Assembly: GCA_026003175.1 (NCBI GenBank)
Contig: BPGT01000001.1
Location: 344,839-408,838 of the forward strand
Direction of reading: 5' to 3'
Origin: Armatimonadota bacterium
GTDB taxonomy: Bacteria; Armatimonadota; HRBIN16
DNA length: 64,000 nucleotides
Positions 9,317-17,976 of the stretch are shown here, one piece after another. The notes under the pieces are model-generated. The model was not told the DNA's origin. It did not search any database and was given only the letters and a program-made list of their open reading frames with translations. A program made the position numbers and the translations under genes. Within the stretch, counting starts at the first letter, position 1. Each line of letters begins with the position of its first letter.

Positions 9317-9493
9317 ATGGAAAGGCACACAGAACAACAGGCACAGCAATCTTCTTTGAAGCAACGCAAGCCCTATCGTAAACCGCAGATGCTTACGGAG
9401 ACAATATTCGAGACCACTGCGCTCGCGTGCGGCAAGTGTACGTCAGGACCGTTCTCGCAGTTCGCCTGCAGCACGATAGAGCGCAATTCGTGA
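9317..9493 (+). CDS. Short Cys-containing RiPP precursor candidate
   Basis: 58 residues starting one base after the PqqD stop. The hydrophilic leader contains 'KPYRKPQMLTETIFETTAL' and the C-terminus is 'ACGKCTSGPFSQFACST' plus a short charged tail. The YxxP plus Leu/Thr arrangement resembles the leader motif that PqqD-like B1 proteins bind in lasso-peptide systems (family knowledge). The three Cys residues in a Gly/Ser-rich tail look like a core peptide. No radical-SAM, lasso cyclase or YcaO gene lies nearby, so the maturase is elsewhere or absent. The Shine-Dalgarno sequence would lie within the end of pqqD-like coding sequence (GGAGG at 9304-9308). Confidence 0.6.
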   Translation: MERHTEQQAQQSSLKQRKPYRKPQMLTETIFETTALACGKCTSGPFSQFACSTIERNS

Positions 9494-9597
9494 AGGGCGA
9501 GAGATCACCCGCATCCGGTTGGCAAACAGAACGGCCCGTCGTCATCGCAACCCTGCAATATGACGGGATCTCCCACCCTTCAAATATGCAAGACGCG

Positions 9598-12006
9598 CTA
9601 CCTCAGCGACACCTCCGTTCGGCTGTAGCCGTCCGGGATGGGATAACGGGTGTCGCCAGATACCAGTGTGCCCTTGACGCCTGCTGGCAACAGCACCTCC
9701 ACCGGCATTTTGTCCCCTTCGCGCCGACAACGTACTGAGATTTCGCCCTGTGGGTGTACCAGTGTGCCTTCCGCCTGATTCAGCCCGCCCAGCTGGGGGT
9801 AGATGAGCACCTCGCGGAAGCCGGGCGCGGCGGGACGGATGCCCAGTATGGTGGCGAAGAAGTGGAACACCGGATGCGCTCCCCAGGCATGGCAGTCGGA
9901 GCGTGTCGGCTCGGGCGATTCGATAGTGGTTTTCAATCCGTTGCGAGTGAGCGCATACCAGTCATCCAGACGCTTCAGGATGAGGTCGGTGCGTCCCAAC
10001 ACGCGCAAGGTCTCGAACAGGTAATGTGAGAAGTAGATGGTGGTCTGCGCGAGGTCGCTGGGCTGGGTCAGCACGCGGGCGATACGTTCCTGCTTCTCGG
10101 CGTCCACGCAACCGCTCAGGATGGCGAGGCACTGCGTGTGCTCGGAGAAGTGCTCGTGCCTCAGGTCGTCCGCGAACAGTCCCCGTTGCTCGTCCCAGAA
10201 GCGTTCAGTAGCAACCCGTGCGAGGTCGTCGCGCAGACGCTGGGCACGCTGTGCCAGCTCCGGCTCGCCGGCGATGTGCTCCAGCTGTGCCCACAAGTTC
10301 AGGGTGTAGATGAGATGCCAGTTATGCACGCCGGATGTGCCTTCGGTGGCGGGCGGGATGCCGTTGCGCCAGCTGCGCACCCAGTCGGCGTAGTTCCAGC
10401 CGTCGATACAGCGGAACAGCCCGTCATCCATTCGGTGCGCCAGATGCGCCTCCATCACGCTACGCACGCCGGGCATCCGCTCGCGCACGAAGTGCAGGTC
10501 ATCGCGCCACATCGCGTAGTCATGCACCATCGCCACCCACCACAGCGAGAAGGGCGGGATAATCTGCTCCCAGCGCGAGGGGTAGCGCGATTGCGTGATG
10601 CCGACGTTGGTGCGCGACGAATCGAACATCAGCAATGCCTTGCGGGGCAGACGGTCGTCGCGGGTAATAGCGTAAGTCGCCAGCACCTGCAGGCGGGTGT
10701 CGCCCACGTACATCAACTGCTCATAGAAGGGGCAGTCCATGTAGGTCTCGTGCGAGCACATCTGCAAGGCACGCACCGCAATTTGGGTAATCGGCTCCAT
10801 GCGCGGGTCGTCGGCGGTGAAGATGCTTTCCTTCTCTAGCGGATAGCGCGTTTCGAGGAAGGTCAGGTTATCGATGGTCAGCGGCTCGTCGGCGGTACGG
10901 ACGACGATTTCCACATATCGCCCCGCGCGCCACCAGTGGGTGTCAAACCGCCTGCCCTTGCCGCCATCGGTGATGAAGGTATCGCCGAAGCCGTCCTTCA
11001 GGTGCCACACCATGCAAAATCTCTTACCTTCTATCTCATTGCGGTTGCCCTTCACGCTGCGGTGGGGGTCCTCATACAACGCCTCCTGCCAGTGGATGCG
11101 TACCGACGCCCCTTTGCCCCCGCTCAGCACCACCTCGGGGTAGGCGCACACGTAGTTGCCCATGTCCACGATGACGCGGCGCGCGGTATGAGGTGGAATG
11201 GTCAAAGGGGATTTGCCGTCCAGCAACGCCTGCCAGCCGTCTGCCTCTTCAGCGAGATGCTCGGCAAGACGGACAGGGATGTTCGCGGTGCTCTCCGCCT
11301 GCAGATTCGCCACGAAGCGCACTTTCGCTCCCTGCCAGGCGCGTTCCATCATGGGGAGCAGGGTAGCGGGTTGCAACACGTGTTCCGGCAGGCGGTCGCC
11401 GCGGTGCATGGAGTTGGCGTGCGCCAGCGCTTTAGCGGGTTGCCAGCCATTGCCCTCGCCGCGCTCGAAGCCCCACGGTACGTGGCTGCCGTCCACCCCC
11501 AGCATCGCGCCAGTGAACCACCCGCCTAGTGAGGAGAAGAGCCGGAAGCCGTCCAGCCTTTTTACATCCCATTGCGCCACTCCGGTAGCAAGGGTATGGT
11601 CCCATTCCGGTTGCTGCGGGCAGAGCACGAAGCCCTGCGGCGGTTGGGTCATCTGCGCAATCGGTGCGAGGTCGCCCAGCACCCACACCCGCGCCGCCAG
11701 CACATGCTCGCCTGCAGGGAGGGGCAGGTCGTAGGTCTCGAAGAACCAGTGATGGCGGTCGCCGCGCTCCGGTCCCCTGCCGATGCGCTTACCGTCCAGA
11801 TACAGCTCATAGCGTTCATCGGCGGAGACGTGCACACGCACCGTTGCCTCCTGTTTTACCGTGAACCGGTTGCGGAACGCCAGCACGTATGGCGTTTGGA
11901 GAGGCTCCGGGTAGCCTATCCATTGAGCACGCCAAAAACCTCGTTCATCCCATGGGCGATCTTTCGTCTGTTCGGCAAAAGGATAGCTGTCTATCAAAAT
12001 GCGCAT
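9598..12006 (-). CDS. Alpha-L-rhamnosidase-like glycosidase (GH78-type)
   Basis: 802 residues from ATG 12006, preceded by AAAGGAGG seven bases upstream. The N-terminal beta-sandwich ('VRVHVSADERYELYLDGKRIGRG') is typical of the carbohydrate-binding domains of rhamnosidases. An (alpha/alpha)6 barrel follows with 'ETYMDCPFYEQLMYVGDTR' (acidic catalytic region). The C-terminal 'TRSDCHAWGAHPVFHF' and 'ILGIRPAAPGFREVLIYP' are GH78 signatures. It has no signal peptide, so it is probably cytoplasmic and acts on imported oligosaccharides. It is convergent with the RiPP-like operon; 9494-9597 between them shows nothing clear. Confidence 0.85.
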   Translation of the reverse strand: MRILIDSYPFAEQTKDRPWDERGFWRAQWIGYPEPLQTPYVLAFRNRFTVKQEATVRVHVSADERYELYLDGKRIGRGPERGDRHHWFFETYDLPLPAGEHVLAARVWVLGDLAPIAQMTQPPQGFVLCPQQPEWDHTLATGVAQWDVKRLDGFRLFSSLGGWFTGAMLGVDGSHVPWGFERGEGNGWQPAKALAHANSMHRGDRLPEHVLQPATLLPMMERAWQGAKVRFVANLQAESTANIPVRLAEHLAEEADGWQALLDGKSPLTIPPHTARRVIVDMGNYVCAYPEVVLSGGKGASVRIHWQEALYEDPHRSVKGNRNEIEGKRFCMVWHLKDGFGDTFITDGGKGRRFDTHWWRAGRYVEIVVRTADEPLTIDNLTFLETRYPLEKESIFTADDPRMEPITQIAVRALQMCSHETYMDCPFYEQLMYVGDTRLQVLATYAITRDDRLPRKALLMFDSSRTNVGITQSRYPSRWEQIIPPFSLWWVAMVHDYAMWRDDLHFVRERMPGVRSVMEAHLAHRMDDGLFRCIDGWNYADWVRSWRNGIPPATEGTSGVHNWHLIYTLNLWAQLEHIAGEPELAQRAQRLRDDLARVATERFWDEQRGLFADDLRHEHFSEHTQCLAILSGCVDAEKQERIARVLTQPSDLAQTTIYFSHYLFETLRVLGRTDLILKRLDDWYALTRNGLKTTIESPEPTRSDCHAWGAHPVFHFFATILGIRPAAPGFREVLIYPQLGGLNQAEGTLVHPQGEISVRCRREGDKMPVEVLLPAGVKGTLVSGDTRYPIPDGYSRTEVSLR

Positions 12007-12097
12007 GATTTGCCTCCTTTCTCCATCCATTATACGCCTCCGTCCCGAAAAATCCCTTACCGGCTCCCGGATAACATAGCAAGCGCGTATCTACTGG

Positions 12098-12220
12098 TTT
12101 GTCAAACGTGAATCTTCGCTTTGCTACTCTGGAGGGCGAATCTCTCGGTGAGCCGAAAACCTGTGTGCTGCAACGGCTCGGTAGGAGCCTCGCCCTCCAG
12201 AAGATTGAGCCTTGACAAAG
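12098..12220. mobile_element. Second short inverted-repeat element family, copy 1 (about 123 bp)
   Basis: The ends TTTGTCAA..GAATCTTC and GAAGATT..TTGACAAA are inverted repeats. The inner arms are CTGGAGGGCGA and TCGCCCTCCAG around GAGCCG/CGGCTC. The direct repeat TACTGG flanks it (12092-12097, 12221-12226). The same end and arm sequences recur at 44369-44554. Confidence 0.7.
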
Positions 12221-12226
12221 TACTGG

Positions 12227-12259
12227 AGCGCTCCGGTGGTAGAACCGCTTTCTGACCCT
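12227..12259. repeat. 33-bp exact match to a HEAT-repeat gene
   Basis: Bases 12227-12259 are identical to 18196-18228 inside the HEAT-repeat gene at 17977, and similarity continues a few bases further. Here it lies between the small element and the permease gene and would be untranslated. Confidence 0.75.
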
Positions 12260-12352
12260 GAAGGCATCGGACGAAGGGTAGAGTGCCAGCAGGTTTTACT
12301 TTGTCCCCGCGCGAATAGACAAGGTACCATGCTGCTTTCTGCTGGTGAGAAG

Positions 12353-13678
12353 ATGCAACCTGTTCTCTGGGTTCTCGCTTTTGTGTGTACCTATCCGGCT
12401 GTGGCTTACGCGCTGACTACCGCTTACGCCCTGAGCGCAAAACGCGGTAAAGTTGCGATGGCGGCGTCGCTAGGGGCATTGCTTCTGCTGAGCGTGGGGC
12501 TGGGGTGGACACTGTCTCGCTTGACCCATCCGCCCATCAGCTGGCTATTGTGGGATGTGGTGCTGTGGCTGCCTTCGTGGTGGACAGTGCGTAGACGCGT
12601 TCAACGCGCCCGGGCGCAGGGCGAGGGACAGACCGCTCGCGCGATTGGGCAGGCATTGCGCCAATCGGTGCTGCACACGGTGCTGCTTAGCGGAGCCATC
12701 CTGTTCTGTGTGCCATTCGCGTGGCTGGTGGTCACCTCGCTAAAAGAGGATGAGGACATGAGCAAGTTCCCGCCGGTATGGATCCCTCGCCAGCAGGTGA
12801 AAGTGCGCATTCACGGCAAAGAGTGCGGGGTAAGTCTTCTCAAGCAGAACGGACAAACGCTAAAGGTCGCTACGTTGGAGGAGCTGGAGACGGGTGAGCA
12901 TCGCGTGCAGGTATTAGAGCCCCCCGAACGACGAGGCGAAGTGTTTCTCGTACCCGGCTCGCAGCTGCAGAAGGTGCGTGTGTTTGCTCCGAAGTGGGAA
13001 AACTACTGGGACGCCCTGCGCTTCCTGCCACCGGAGACCAACTACGGGCTGGTCTTCCTGTGGAACACGCTCTTTCTATCCATCCTCAGCATCATCGGTA
13101 CGGTGCTGAGCAGCTCGCTGGTGGCGTTTGCCTTTAGCCGATTGCGTTGGCCAGGCAGAGACATCTGGTTCGTGGTGCTGTTAGCGACGATGATGGTGCC
13201 CGGCGCAGTGACGATGCTGCCGGTGTTTGTCATCTTCCGCGCGCTGGGCTGGGTGGATACGTTACGCCCGCTGTGGGTTCCCGCCTTCTTCGGCAGTGCG
13301 TTCAACATCTTCCTGCTCCGCCAGTTTTTCATGACTATCCCCATGGACCTGGAGGACGCTGCCAAGATCGACGGCTGCAGTTACTTCGGTATCTACTGGC
13401 GTATCATGCTGCCGCTGATTAAGCCCGCTCTGGCAGCGGTAACGATATGGACGTTCATGGGTGCGTGGAACAACTTCATGGGTCCGCTTATTTATATCTC
13501 CAGCCCCGAGAAGATGCCGCTGGCGTATGCCCTGCAGCTGTTCCAGTCGCAACACGGTGGGGAGCCGGGCATGTTGATGGCGGCGGCAACAATGGTGATG
13601 TTGCCTGTGCTGGTGCTGTTCTTCTTCACCCAACGCTACTTCATCGAAGGTGTCACCTTAACGGGTATCAAGGGATAG
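12353..13678 (+). CDS. MalG-type ABC transporter permease with periplasmic insertion
   Basis: 441 residues from ATG 12353 (GGTGAG upstream; ATG 12329 is an alternative). It has three extra N-terminal hydrophobic segments. Then a classic MalG region: 'VPFAWLVVTSLKEDEDM', a roughly 80-residue soluble stretch ('QQVKVRIHGKECGVSLLKQ' onward), and the remaining helices. The cytoplasmic EAA loop is 'EDAAKIDGCSYFGIYWRIML', which binds the ATPase. The family imports sugars. No MalF partner, binding protein or ATPase is adjacent, so the complex is encoded elsewhere. The upstream region is occupied by a small inverted-repeat element. Confidence 0.85.
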   Translation: MQPVLWVLAFVCTYPAVAYALTTAYALSAKRGKVAMAASLGALLLLSVGLGWTLSRLTHPPISWLLWDVVLWLPSWWTVRRRVQRARAQGEGQTARAIGQALRQSVLHTVLLSGAILFCVPFAWLVVTSLKEDEDMSKFPPVWIPRQQVKVRIHGKECGVSLLKQNGQTLKVATLEELETGEHRVQVLEPPERRGEVFLVPGSQLQKVRVFAPKWENYWDALRFLPPETNYGLVFLWNTLFLSILSIIGTVLSSSLVAFAFSRLRWPGRDIWFVVLLATMMVPGAVTMLPVFVIFRALGWVDTLRPLWVPAFFGSAFNIFLLRQFFMTIPMDLEDAAKIDGCSYFGIYWRIMLPLIKPALAAVTIWTFMGAWNNFMGPLIYISSPEKMPLAYALQLFQSQHGGEPGMLMAAATMVMLPVLVLFFFTQRYFIEGVTLTGIKG

Positions 13679-13699
13679 CGGCAAGGCAGGTGTATATAT

Positions 13700-13993
13700 G
13701 TGCGCCTCAGCGACGACCTGATGCACGAGGAACTTTACCGCCTGCTGGTGCGCGCGTCGGCATTGCGGGCACTGGGTGAGATGAAACACCCTGAGGCGAT
13801 ACCTCCTTTGTTGAAGGTGCTTCGCGAGCATCCTGACGAAGCCACCCGCACCCACGCAGTGCGTGCTCTGGAGTCATCGGGGATGCGCTGGCTGGTGCCG
13901 ATACTGGAGTATCAGCGGATGGTGAACCCCTCACCGTTGGTGCAGCAGTATTTGGCAGATGCGGTCATCGAGCTGAAGCAGCGCAGGCAGTAG
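13700..13993 (+). CDS. Short HEAT-repeat protein
   Basis: 97 residues from GTG 13700, or 90 from ATG 13721; no strong ribosome-binding site distinguishes them. It contains two HEAT/PBS-lyase-like helices ('ASALRALGEMKHPEAIPPLL', 'ATRTHAVRALESSG'), each Ala/Leu-rich with the usual Asp/Glu turns. It could be a free-standing adaptor or the surviving end of a longer HEAT gene. It follows the permease by 21 bp. Confidence 0.5.
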   Translation: MRLSDDLMHEELYRLLVRASALRALGEMKHPEAIPPLLKVLREHPDEATRTHAVRALESSGMRWLVPILEYQRMVNPSPLVQQYLADAVIELKQRRQ

Positions 13994-14200
13994 GAGCCAA
14001 CCGAACCTGGGCATGGAACACCCTTCTCCTGTCACAAGGCAGGAGAGGGGGAGAAGGGGAAAGGACAACGGCACAGATAATGCGTCGCCGTGCCGTGCTG
14101 GGAAGATAACCACCCGCGGTTTCTTTCCGGTCATAGCCCGCCATTTCAGGGGGTGGGGAACAAGCCACCCAAAATCCCTTACCAGTTCCGAAAAAACGCT

Positions 14201-14386
14201 GAGGGTGTTCGAGAATTGTTGAGAAGTTGGTTGTAGCGCAAGGAGAGAGGCGTTCTTGCTATCCCTGCCTTACCTCACCCCCGTCCCCTCTCCTACGAGG
14301 AGAGGGGCGTTCCCCCTTCCCTTGCAGGGAAGGGGGCAAGGGGGTTAGGTTATCTATCCATTCAACCAGCAATTTCGAACACCCTC
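14201..14386. mobile_element. 186-bp MITE-like element, copy 2 (orientation B)
   Basis: Same element, opposite orientation to copy 1, flanked by 9-bp AAAAACGCT (14192-14200 and 14387-14395). Upstream, 13994-14191 holds only an imperfect GC-rich inverted repeat near 14022-14058 and no gene. Confidence 0.93.
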
Positions 14387-14394
14387 AAAAACGC

Positions 14395-14424
14395 TTGACA
14401 AACATTGCACATCAGGTATATACT
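14395..14424 (+). promoter_or_regulatory. Promoter of dockerin/metallopeptidase gene 1
   Basis: TTGACA (14395-14400), 18-bp spacer, TATACT (14419-14424). The first T is the last base of the MITE target duplication. Confidence 0.68.
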
Positions 14425-14477
14425 GCAAGTAAGCCTGTGGAACAGGCGATGGACGAAGGGAGGTTATTCAAGGTGTC

Positions 14478-16532
14478 TTGCAAAGCACGTTTTTCTACCC
14501 CCCCCTTATCGCCTGGGCAGTTTTAAGTCTGTGCTTGCTGTTGTCTCCCCTGCAAGCGCAAGACCTGCACATCACCCTGCTCAACGGCGACTGCGACGGC
14601 GATAACGAAGTGACCCTCTTGGACTTCGGCATTGTGGTGAACGCTTTCGGGAGCACACCGAATGACCCCAACTGGGACCCTCGCGCCGATTTGGGCGGTG
14701 ATTGTGAAGTGACGCTGTTGGACTACGGCATTGTGGTGCGTAATTTCGGCGCGGTGGGTGCGGAGCCGTTTGACCCCGCGTTGCCTCGGCAGCCTGCACC
14801 GAGTGAGGGGTATCGATTGCACGGGATGATTCGCTTGGAAAAGTGGCAGGGTGGTGAGGTAACCGTGCGATTAGAAGCCTACCGTGAAGATGTCCCTGAG
14901 CAAGTGGTCTATTACGCTGATTATTCGGTGAGAAGTGACGGCTTCTTCAGCTTATGCTTACCAGACTCTGGTATGTGGCGGATTGTAGCATACACCACCT
15001 CTCCACAGGTGCAACATTTCCTGACCTTAAGCATTCCACATTACCGACAATACCAGAAGGGCGACCCTATTCAGATTATCGTCTCGGAACCGCTTGGCAC
15101 AGAGTTGTTCAGCGACTTCCACTCTCCTATACCCATTACTGTTCACTTCTTCGACTATGATGCGGTTTCCATTACCTCAGCGGATGGTACGGTTCGCCTG
15201 ACCAACAAAGAACGAGAGAAGTCGTTGAACCTAGGCGTTATGTGGTATGTAGAAGGAGGCGGCTGGATTGATCAGCATGCACCTGGCTTTGCCGATTACT
15301 ACCCTGAGCCCCTTCGCCCAGATGAGTTCAGTCGTACGGTCCGTATTGTATGCACGGCGTATGACCGAACAAGTATCCCCTCGCGCCGAGACGATGCGAT
15401 ATCAGTAGAAATCACCATCACCCTAATCAAGGTGCCGACCACTCGTGCTATTGTCGGACACACGGTATACCACTGGCATGACGGTGCTGGGGTTGAGTCG
15501 TCTTTAATCACATCTGGTTTCCACCCTGACGATTCTGTTCGGTTCGCTTGGGTGGTGGATGCACCTGCGATGTTACCATGGTACCTGCGATACGTGGAGT
15601 GGCTGCAAGTGCCGTGGCACGGGAAGTTGTGGGGAGAACCCAGGGGCGGACTATTTGACACATTTCCTATATCGCCAGACGAGGAGCATCGGCGTGTGGA
15701 GGTAGAAGTGAGAGCGACCTTTGCCTCTCCCTATCCAGACCCCTGGCTTGGTTTCCAAAACACCAAGACCCGTTCACGAGCAGTCACTTTTGCACTCGGC
15801 CGCAACGACGAGTTAGAAGATTTCACGCGAGGCTATTCGGCAGCCGGTCTGTGGAACCCACCGAACTGGTTTGACAACCGACCGGGGCATTGGGGAGCGG
15901 TCGTCCCCAGATTCAACGAGATGGACGCCAACTTGGAAGATAGATACGTCGTTTATTATGCGCCTACTCCATTCATGGGTTTAGGGGATGCGGCGGCAGT
16001 GTTTGACTGGAAAGGGGAATTTGCACTGGGATCACGCCGATATCAAGAAAGCTGGCGTGGTCGCATCTACCTCTTTGGTTTGAACATACTCGCAGCCCAC
16101 GAAAACGCTCCCACAGCCACCAAGAAACCAGGCTACGGTTTGATTGCTTCTGGTATCGACTGGCTGGCGACTGTGGTGACGCACGAATTAGCTCATCGTG
16201 ACTTGTGGCTCGCTTCATGGGGAGGTTTCGACTCCACACATATTGGACAGCCCCCTGACTGGTATCCTTTCGATCCCGACAAGCCATATGACAAGGATGC
16301 GGATGGCATACTAGACAGTTGGGAGGAGCAGCATGGATGGCTCGGCTTAAGTCCTAATGACCGTTACTCGCTGGAACGGTGGTGGCTTTACGGTGAGAAT
16401 GCTACAGGCTTGGAGTATTGCACTACTCGAGACGATGAGATGTTTGCGCAGCTATTTGGGGAGTGGAACGGTCATCTCGTCGGTAGCCTAGACAATCAGG
16501 ACTGGTCAGCAGGTGGACGACAGGACTACTAA
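14478..16532 (+). CDS. Secreted dockerin-like protein with HELAH metallopeptidase motif, tandem copy 1
   Basis: 684 residues in the open frame from TTG 14478. The better start is GTG 14473, nine bases after GGGAGG, but it is out of frame by one base because of a run of 8 C (14498-14505). The product has a signal peptide ('LIAWAVLSLCLLLSPLQA'), then two dockerin-type Ca-binding repeats ('NGDCDGDNEVTLLDFG', 'GGDCEVTLLDYGIVV'). A variable middle region and a conserved C-terminal domain follow, with 'VVTHELAH' (HExxH zinc-protease motif, without a third ligand that I can assign) and 'DKDADGILDSWEE', another Ca-binding-like loop. It is probably an extracellular Ca-dependent peptidase-like or scaffold protein. 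Its paralogue lies at 19872. Confidence 0.68.
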   Translation: MQSTFFYPPLIAWAVLSLCLLLSPLQAQDLHITLLNGDCDGDNEVTLLDFGIVVNAFGSTPNDPNWDPRADLGGDCEVTLLDYGIVVRNFGAVGAEPFDPALPRQPAPSEGYRLHGMIRLEKWQGGEVTVRLEAYREDVPEQVVYYADYSVRSDGFFSLCLPDSGMWRIVAYTTSPQVQHFLTLSIPHYRQYQKGDPIQIIVSEPLGTELFSDFHSPIPITVHFFDYDAVSITSADGTVRLTNKEREKSLNLGVMWYVEGGGWIDQHAPGFADYYPEPLRPDEFSRTVRIVCTAYDRTSIPSRRDDAISVEITITLIKVPTTRAIVGHTVYHWHDGAGVESSLITSGFHPDDSVRFAWVVDAPAMLPWYLRYVEWLQVPWHGKLWGEPRGGLFDTFPISPDEEHRRVEVEVRATFASPYPDPWLGFQNTKTRSRAVTFALGRNDELEDFTRGYSAAGLWNPPNWFDNRPGHWGAVVPRFNEMDANLEDRYVVYYAPTPFMGLGDAAAVFDWKGEFALGSRRYQESWRGRIYLFGLNILAAHENAPTATKKPGYGLIASGIDWLATVVTHELAHRDLWLASWGGFDSTHIGQPPDWYPFDPDKPYDKDADGILDSWEEQHGWLGLSPNDRYSLERWWLYGENATGLEYCTTRDDEMFAQLFGEWNGHLVGSLDNQDWSAGGRQDY
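14498..14505 (+). repeat. Poly-C tract (8 C) in the signal-peptide region
   Basis: Eight consecutive C between the ribosome-binding site and the hydrophobic core of the signal peptide. The paralogue has seven at the same place. Frame from GTG 14473 is restored at 6 or 9 C. Confidence 0.8.
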
Positions 16533-16566
16533 CCAACCACTGTCACGAAAGATCGGAGAAGGAGCC

Positions 16567-17943
16567 ATGAAAAAATCTTTCGTCTGGATGCCACTCGTCG
16601 TGCAATTGTGTGCCTTTGGCTTCGCAGGTGATTCACCTATTAAGGCGAGGTCCAAGTGGGTGATGCCAGCTATCTTGTTCAAGCCCACCCCTCACGAGAT
16701 GGTAGAAATGTATCACCTTGCCCAAAGAGACCCCGCAGCCTTGTTATCCTACCTGGACGAGGAGTGGCTTGACCGCAAACTGTATGGTGGAACCCCTCCA
16801 GATTTCAGCGACGGGTGGCTGCGCTACTACTTGCGCCTGTACGCCGTACGTCTGCTAGGTGACAACGCCCCGCCCGAATTAATAGCGCCTCTGGAAGAGT
16901 ATGCCCAACGGTTCGAGGCACGGGCTAAAGCAGCCAGGGGTATGAGGGAGGACTTGAAACAGTTCGCGGACGAGGTGCGTTGCGCGTTAGAACGCATCAG
17001 ATACCGCCTACAGGGACAGGACGCCTACGTGAAAGCGATGATGGAATGGGTACGGACACCAGAGCCTGTTGAATTGCGTCCGGGAGACAACGTGTATCCC
17101 ATCTGGCAAAAGGTCGAGGAAGGCGCGCGTGCGCTGGGCGTGTTGCAGGCAAGGGAGGCGGTGCCGGTGCTGATGGAGCGTGTGTCCTCAGACCGCACCA
17201 AAATGTGCGGGCGGGCTCTGGCACGCATTGGAGACAAGCGAGCGATGGAGGTCTTGCGAGAGTATGTCGGTAGTTGTTTTCCAGAGATTGTGCATGGAGG
17301 GCTCTACACGCCACCGCTAGAGCCCGGCGAGCCCGATCCTGCCTGGGTATACTGGCAGATGCGTACGGAAGGCATGAGCCTGGAGCAGGCAATACTGGAG
17401 ATCGCTTATGAGTCAAGCAAAGCGAACCTTCGCAAGCGCGATATCCTCGAGTACATCGGTCAGCCGGCGGTGCCTGTGCTGGTCAAAGTGTTGGAGGACC
17501 TGCATAGTCCTGACCATGCCGTTAGTGTTGCCCTTGACGTGCTCATCACGCTGCGTGCGCCAGAAGCCGCTCGCGCTTTTTTGAACATCCTTCGGCGCGG
17601 TCCGTATAAGGCGGACGCAGCGCGCGGACTCGGGTGGCTTGGAGCGCAAGAGGCTTTCGACGATCTGCTGGCCGCAGCAAAGCAAGACAGAGACATGAAG
17701 TTACGTGTGGCGGCTATCGAAGCTCTCGGACGGTTAGAAGACAAACGTGCCGAGCCACTGCTGCTAGATCTCGTGGCGCATCCAGACCCAAACATCCGTG
17801 TTATCGCTGCTAAGGCGTTGCATCGAGCAGGTACGCCTGCTGCTATCCCCAAGCTAGAACAAATCTTGCAAAATGAACCATATCCGGTGATCAGAGGAGC
17901 CATGCGTTCGGCGATAAATGTGCTACGCCAAAAAGCACGGTGA
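16567..17943 (+). CDS. Secreted HEAT-repeat protein, paralogue 1
   Basis: 458 residues from ATG 16567 with GAAGGAG upstream. Signal peptide 'KKSFVWMPLVVQLCAFGFAG'. The N-terminal half is helical and shared only with its neighbours ('MPAILFKPTPHEMVEMYHLA'). The C-terminal half carries four or more HEAT/PBS-lyase repeats ('RVAAIEALGRLEDKRAEPLL', 'IRVIAAKALHRAGTPAAIPK'). Family knowledge: scaffold or binding function, no enzyme. It lies 34 bp after the dockerin-like gene and is probably co-transcribed with it. Confidence 0.7.
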   Translation: MKKSFVWMPLVVQLCAFGFAGDSPIKARSKWVMPAILFKPTPHEMVEMYHLAQRDPAALLSYLDEEWLDRKLYGGTPPDFSDGWLRYYLRLYAVRLLGDNAPPELIAPLEEYAQRFEARAKAARGMREDLKQFADEVRCALERIRYRLQGQDAYVKAMMEWVRTPEPVELRPGDNVYPIWQKVEEGARALGVLQAREAVPVLMERVSSDRTKMCGRALARIGDKRAMEVLREYVGSCFPEIVHGGLYTPPLEPGEPDPAWVYWQMRTEGMSLEQAILEIAYESSKANLRKRDILEYIGQPAVPVLVKVLEDLHSPDHAVSVALDVLITLRAPEAARAFLNILRRGPYKADAARGLGWLGAQEAFDDLLAAAKQDRDMKLRVAAIEALGRLEDKRAEPLLLDLVAHPDPNIRVIAAKALHRAGTPAAIPKLEQILQNEPYPVIRGAMRSAINVLRQKAR

Positions 17944-17976
17944 CCTGCGCCGAGCAGCGATAAGGAGGAAACTAAA

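Noticed and set aside
9317..9493. Chance ORF in place of the Cys peptide
   Set aside because: The start is placed directly after the PqqD stop, and the leader/core layout is convincing, so the ORF was kept as a candidate gene.
10138..10839. Plus-strand ORF of 233 codons antisense to the rhamnosidase-like gene
   Set aside because: It is a shadow frame with no ribosome-binding site. The opposite strand has GH78 motifs throughout.
14227..14400. ORFs running across the 186-bp elements (about 60 codons)
   Set aside because: They have no conserved start, read through hairpins and differ in their ends between copies. The element appears non-coding.
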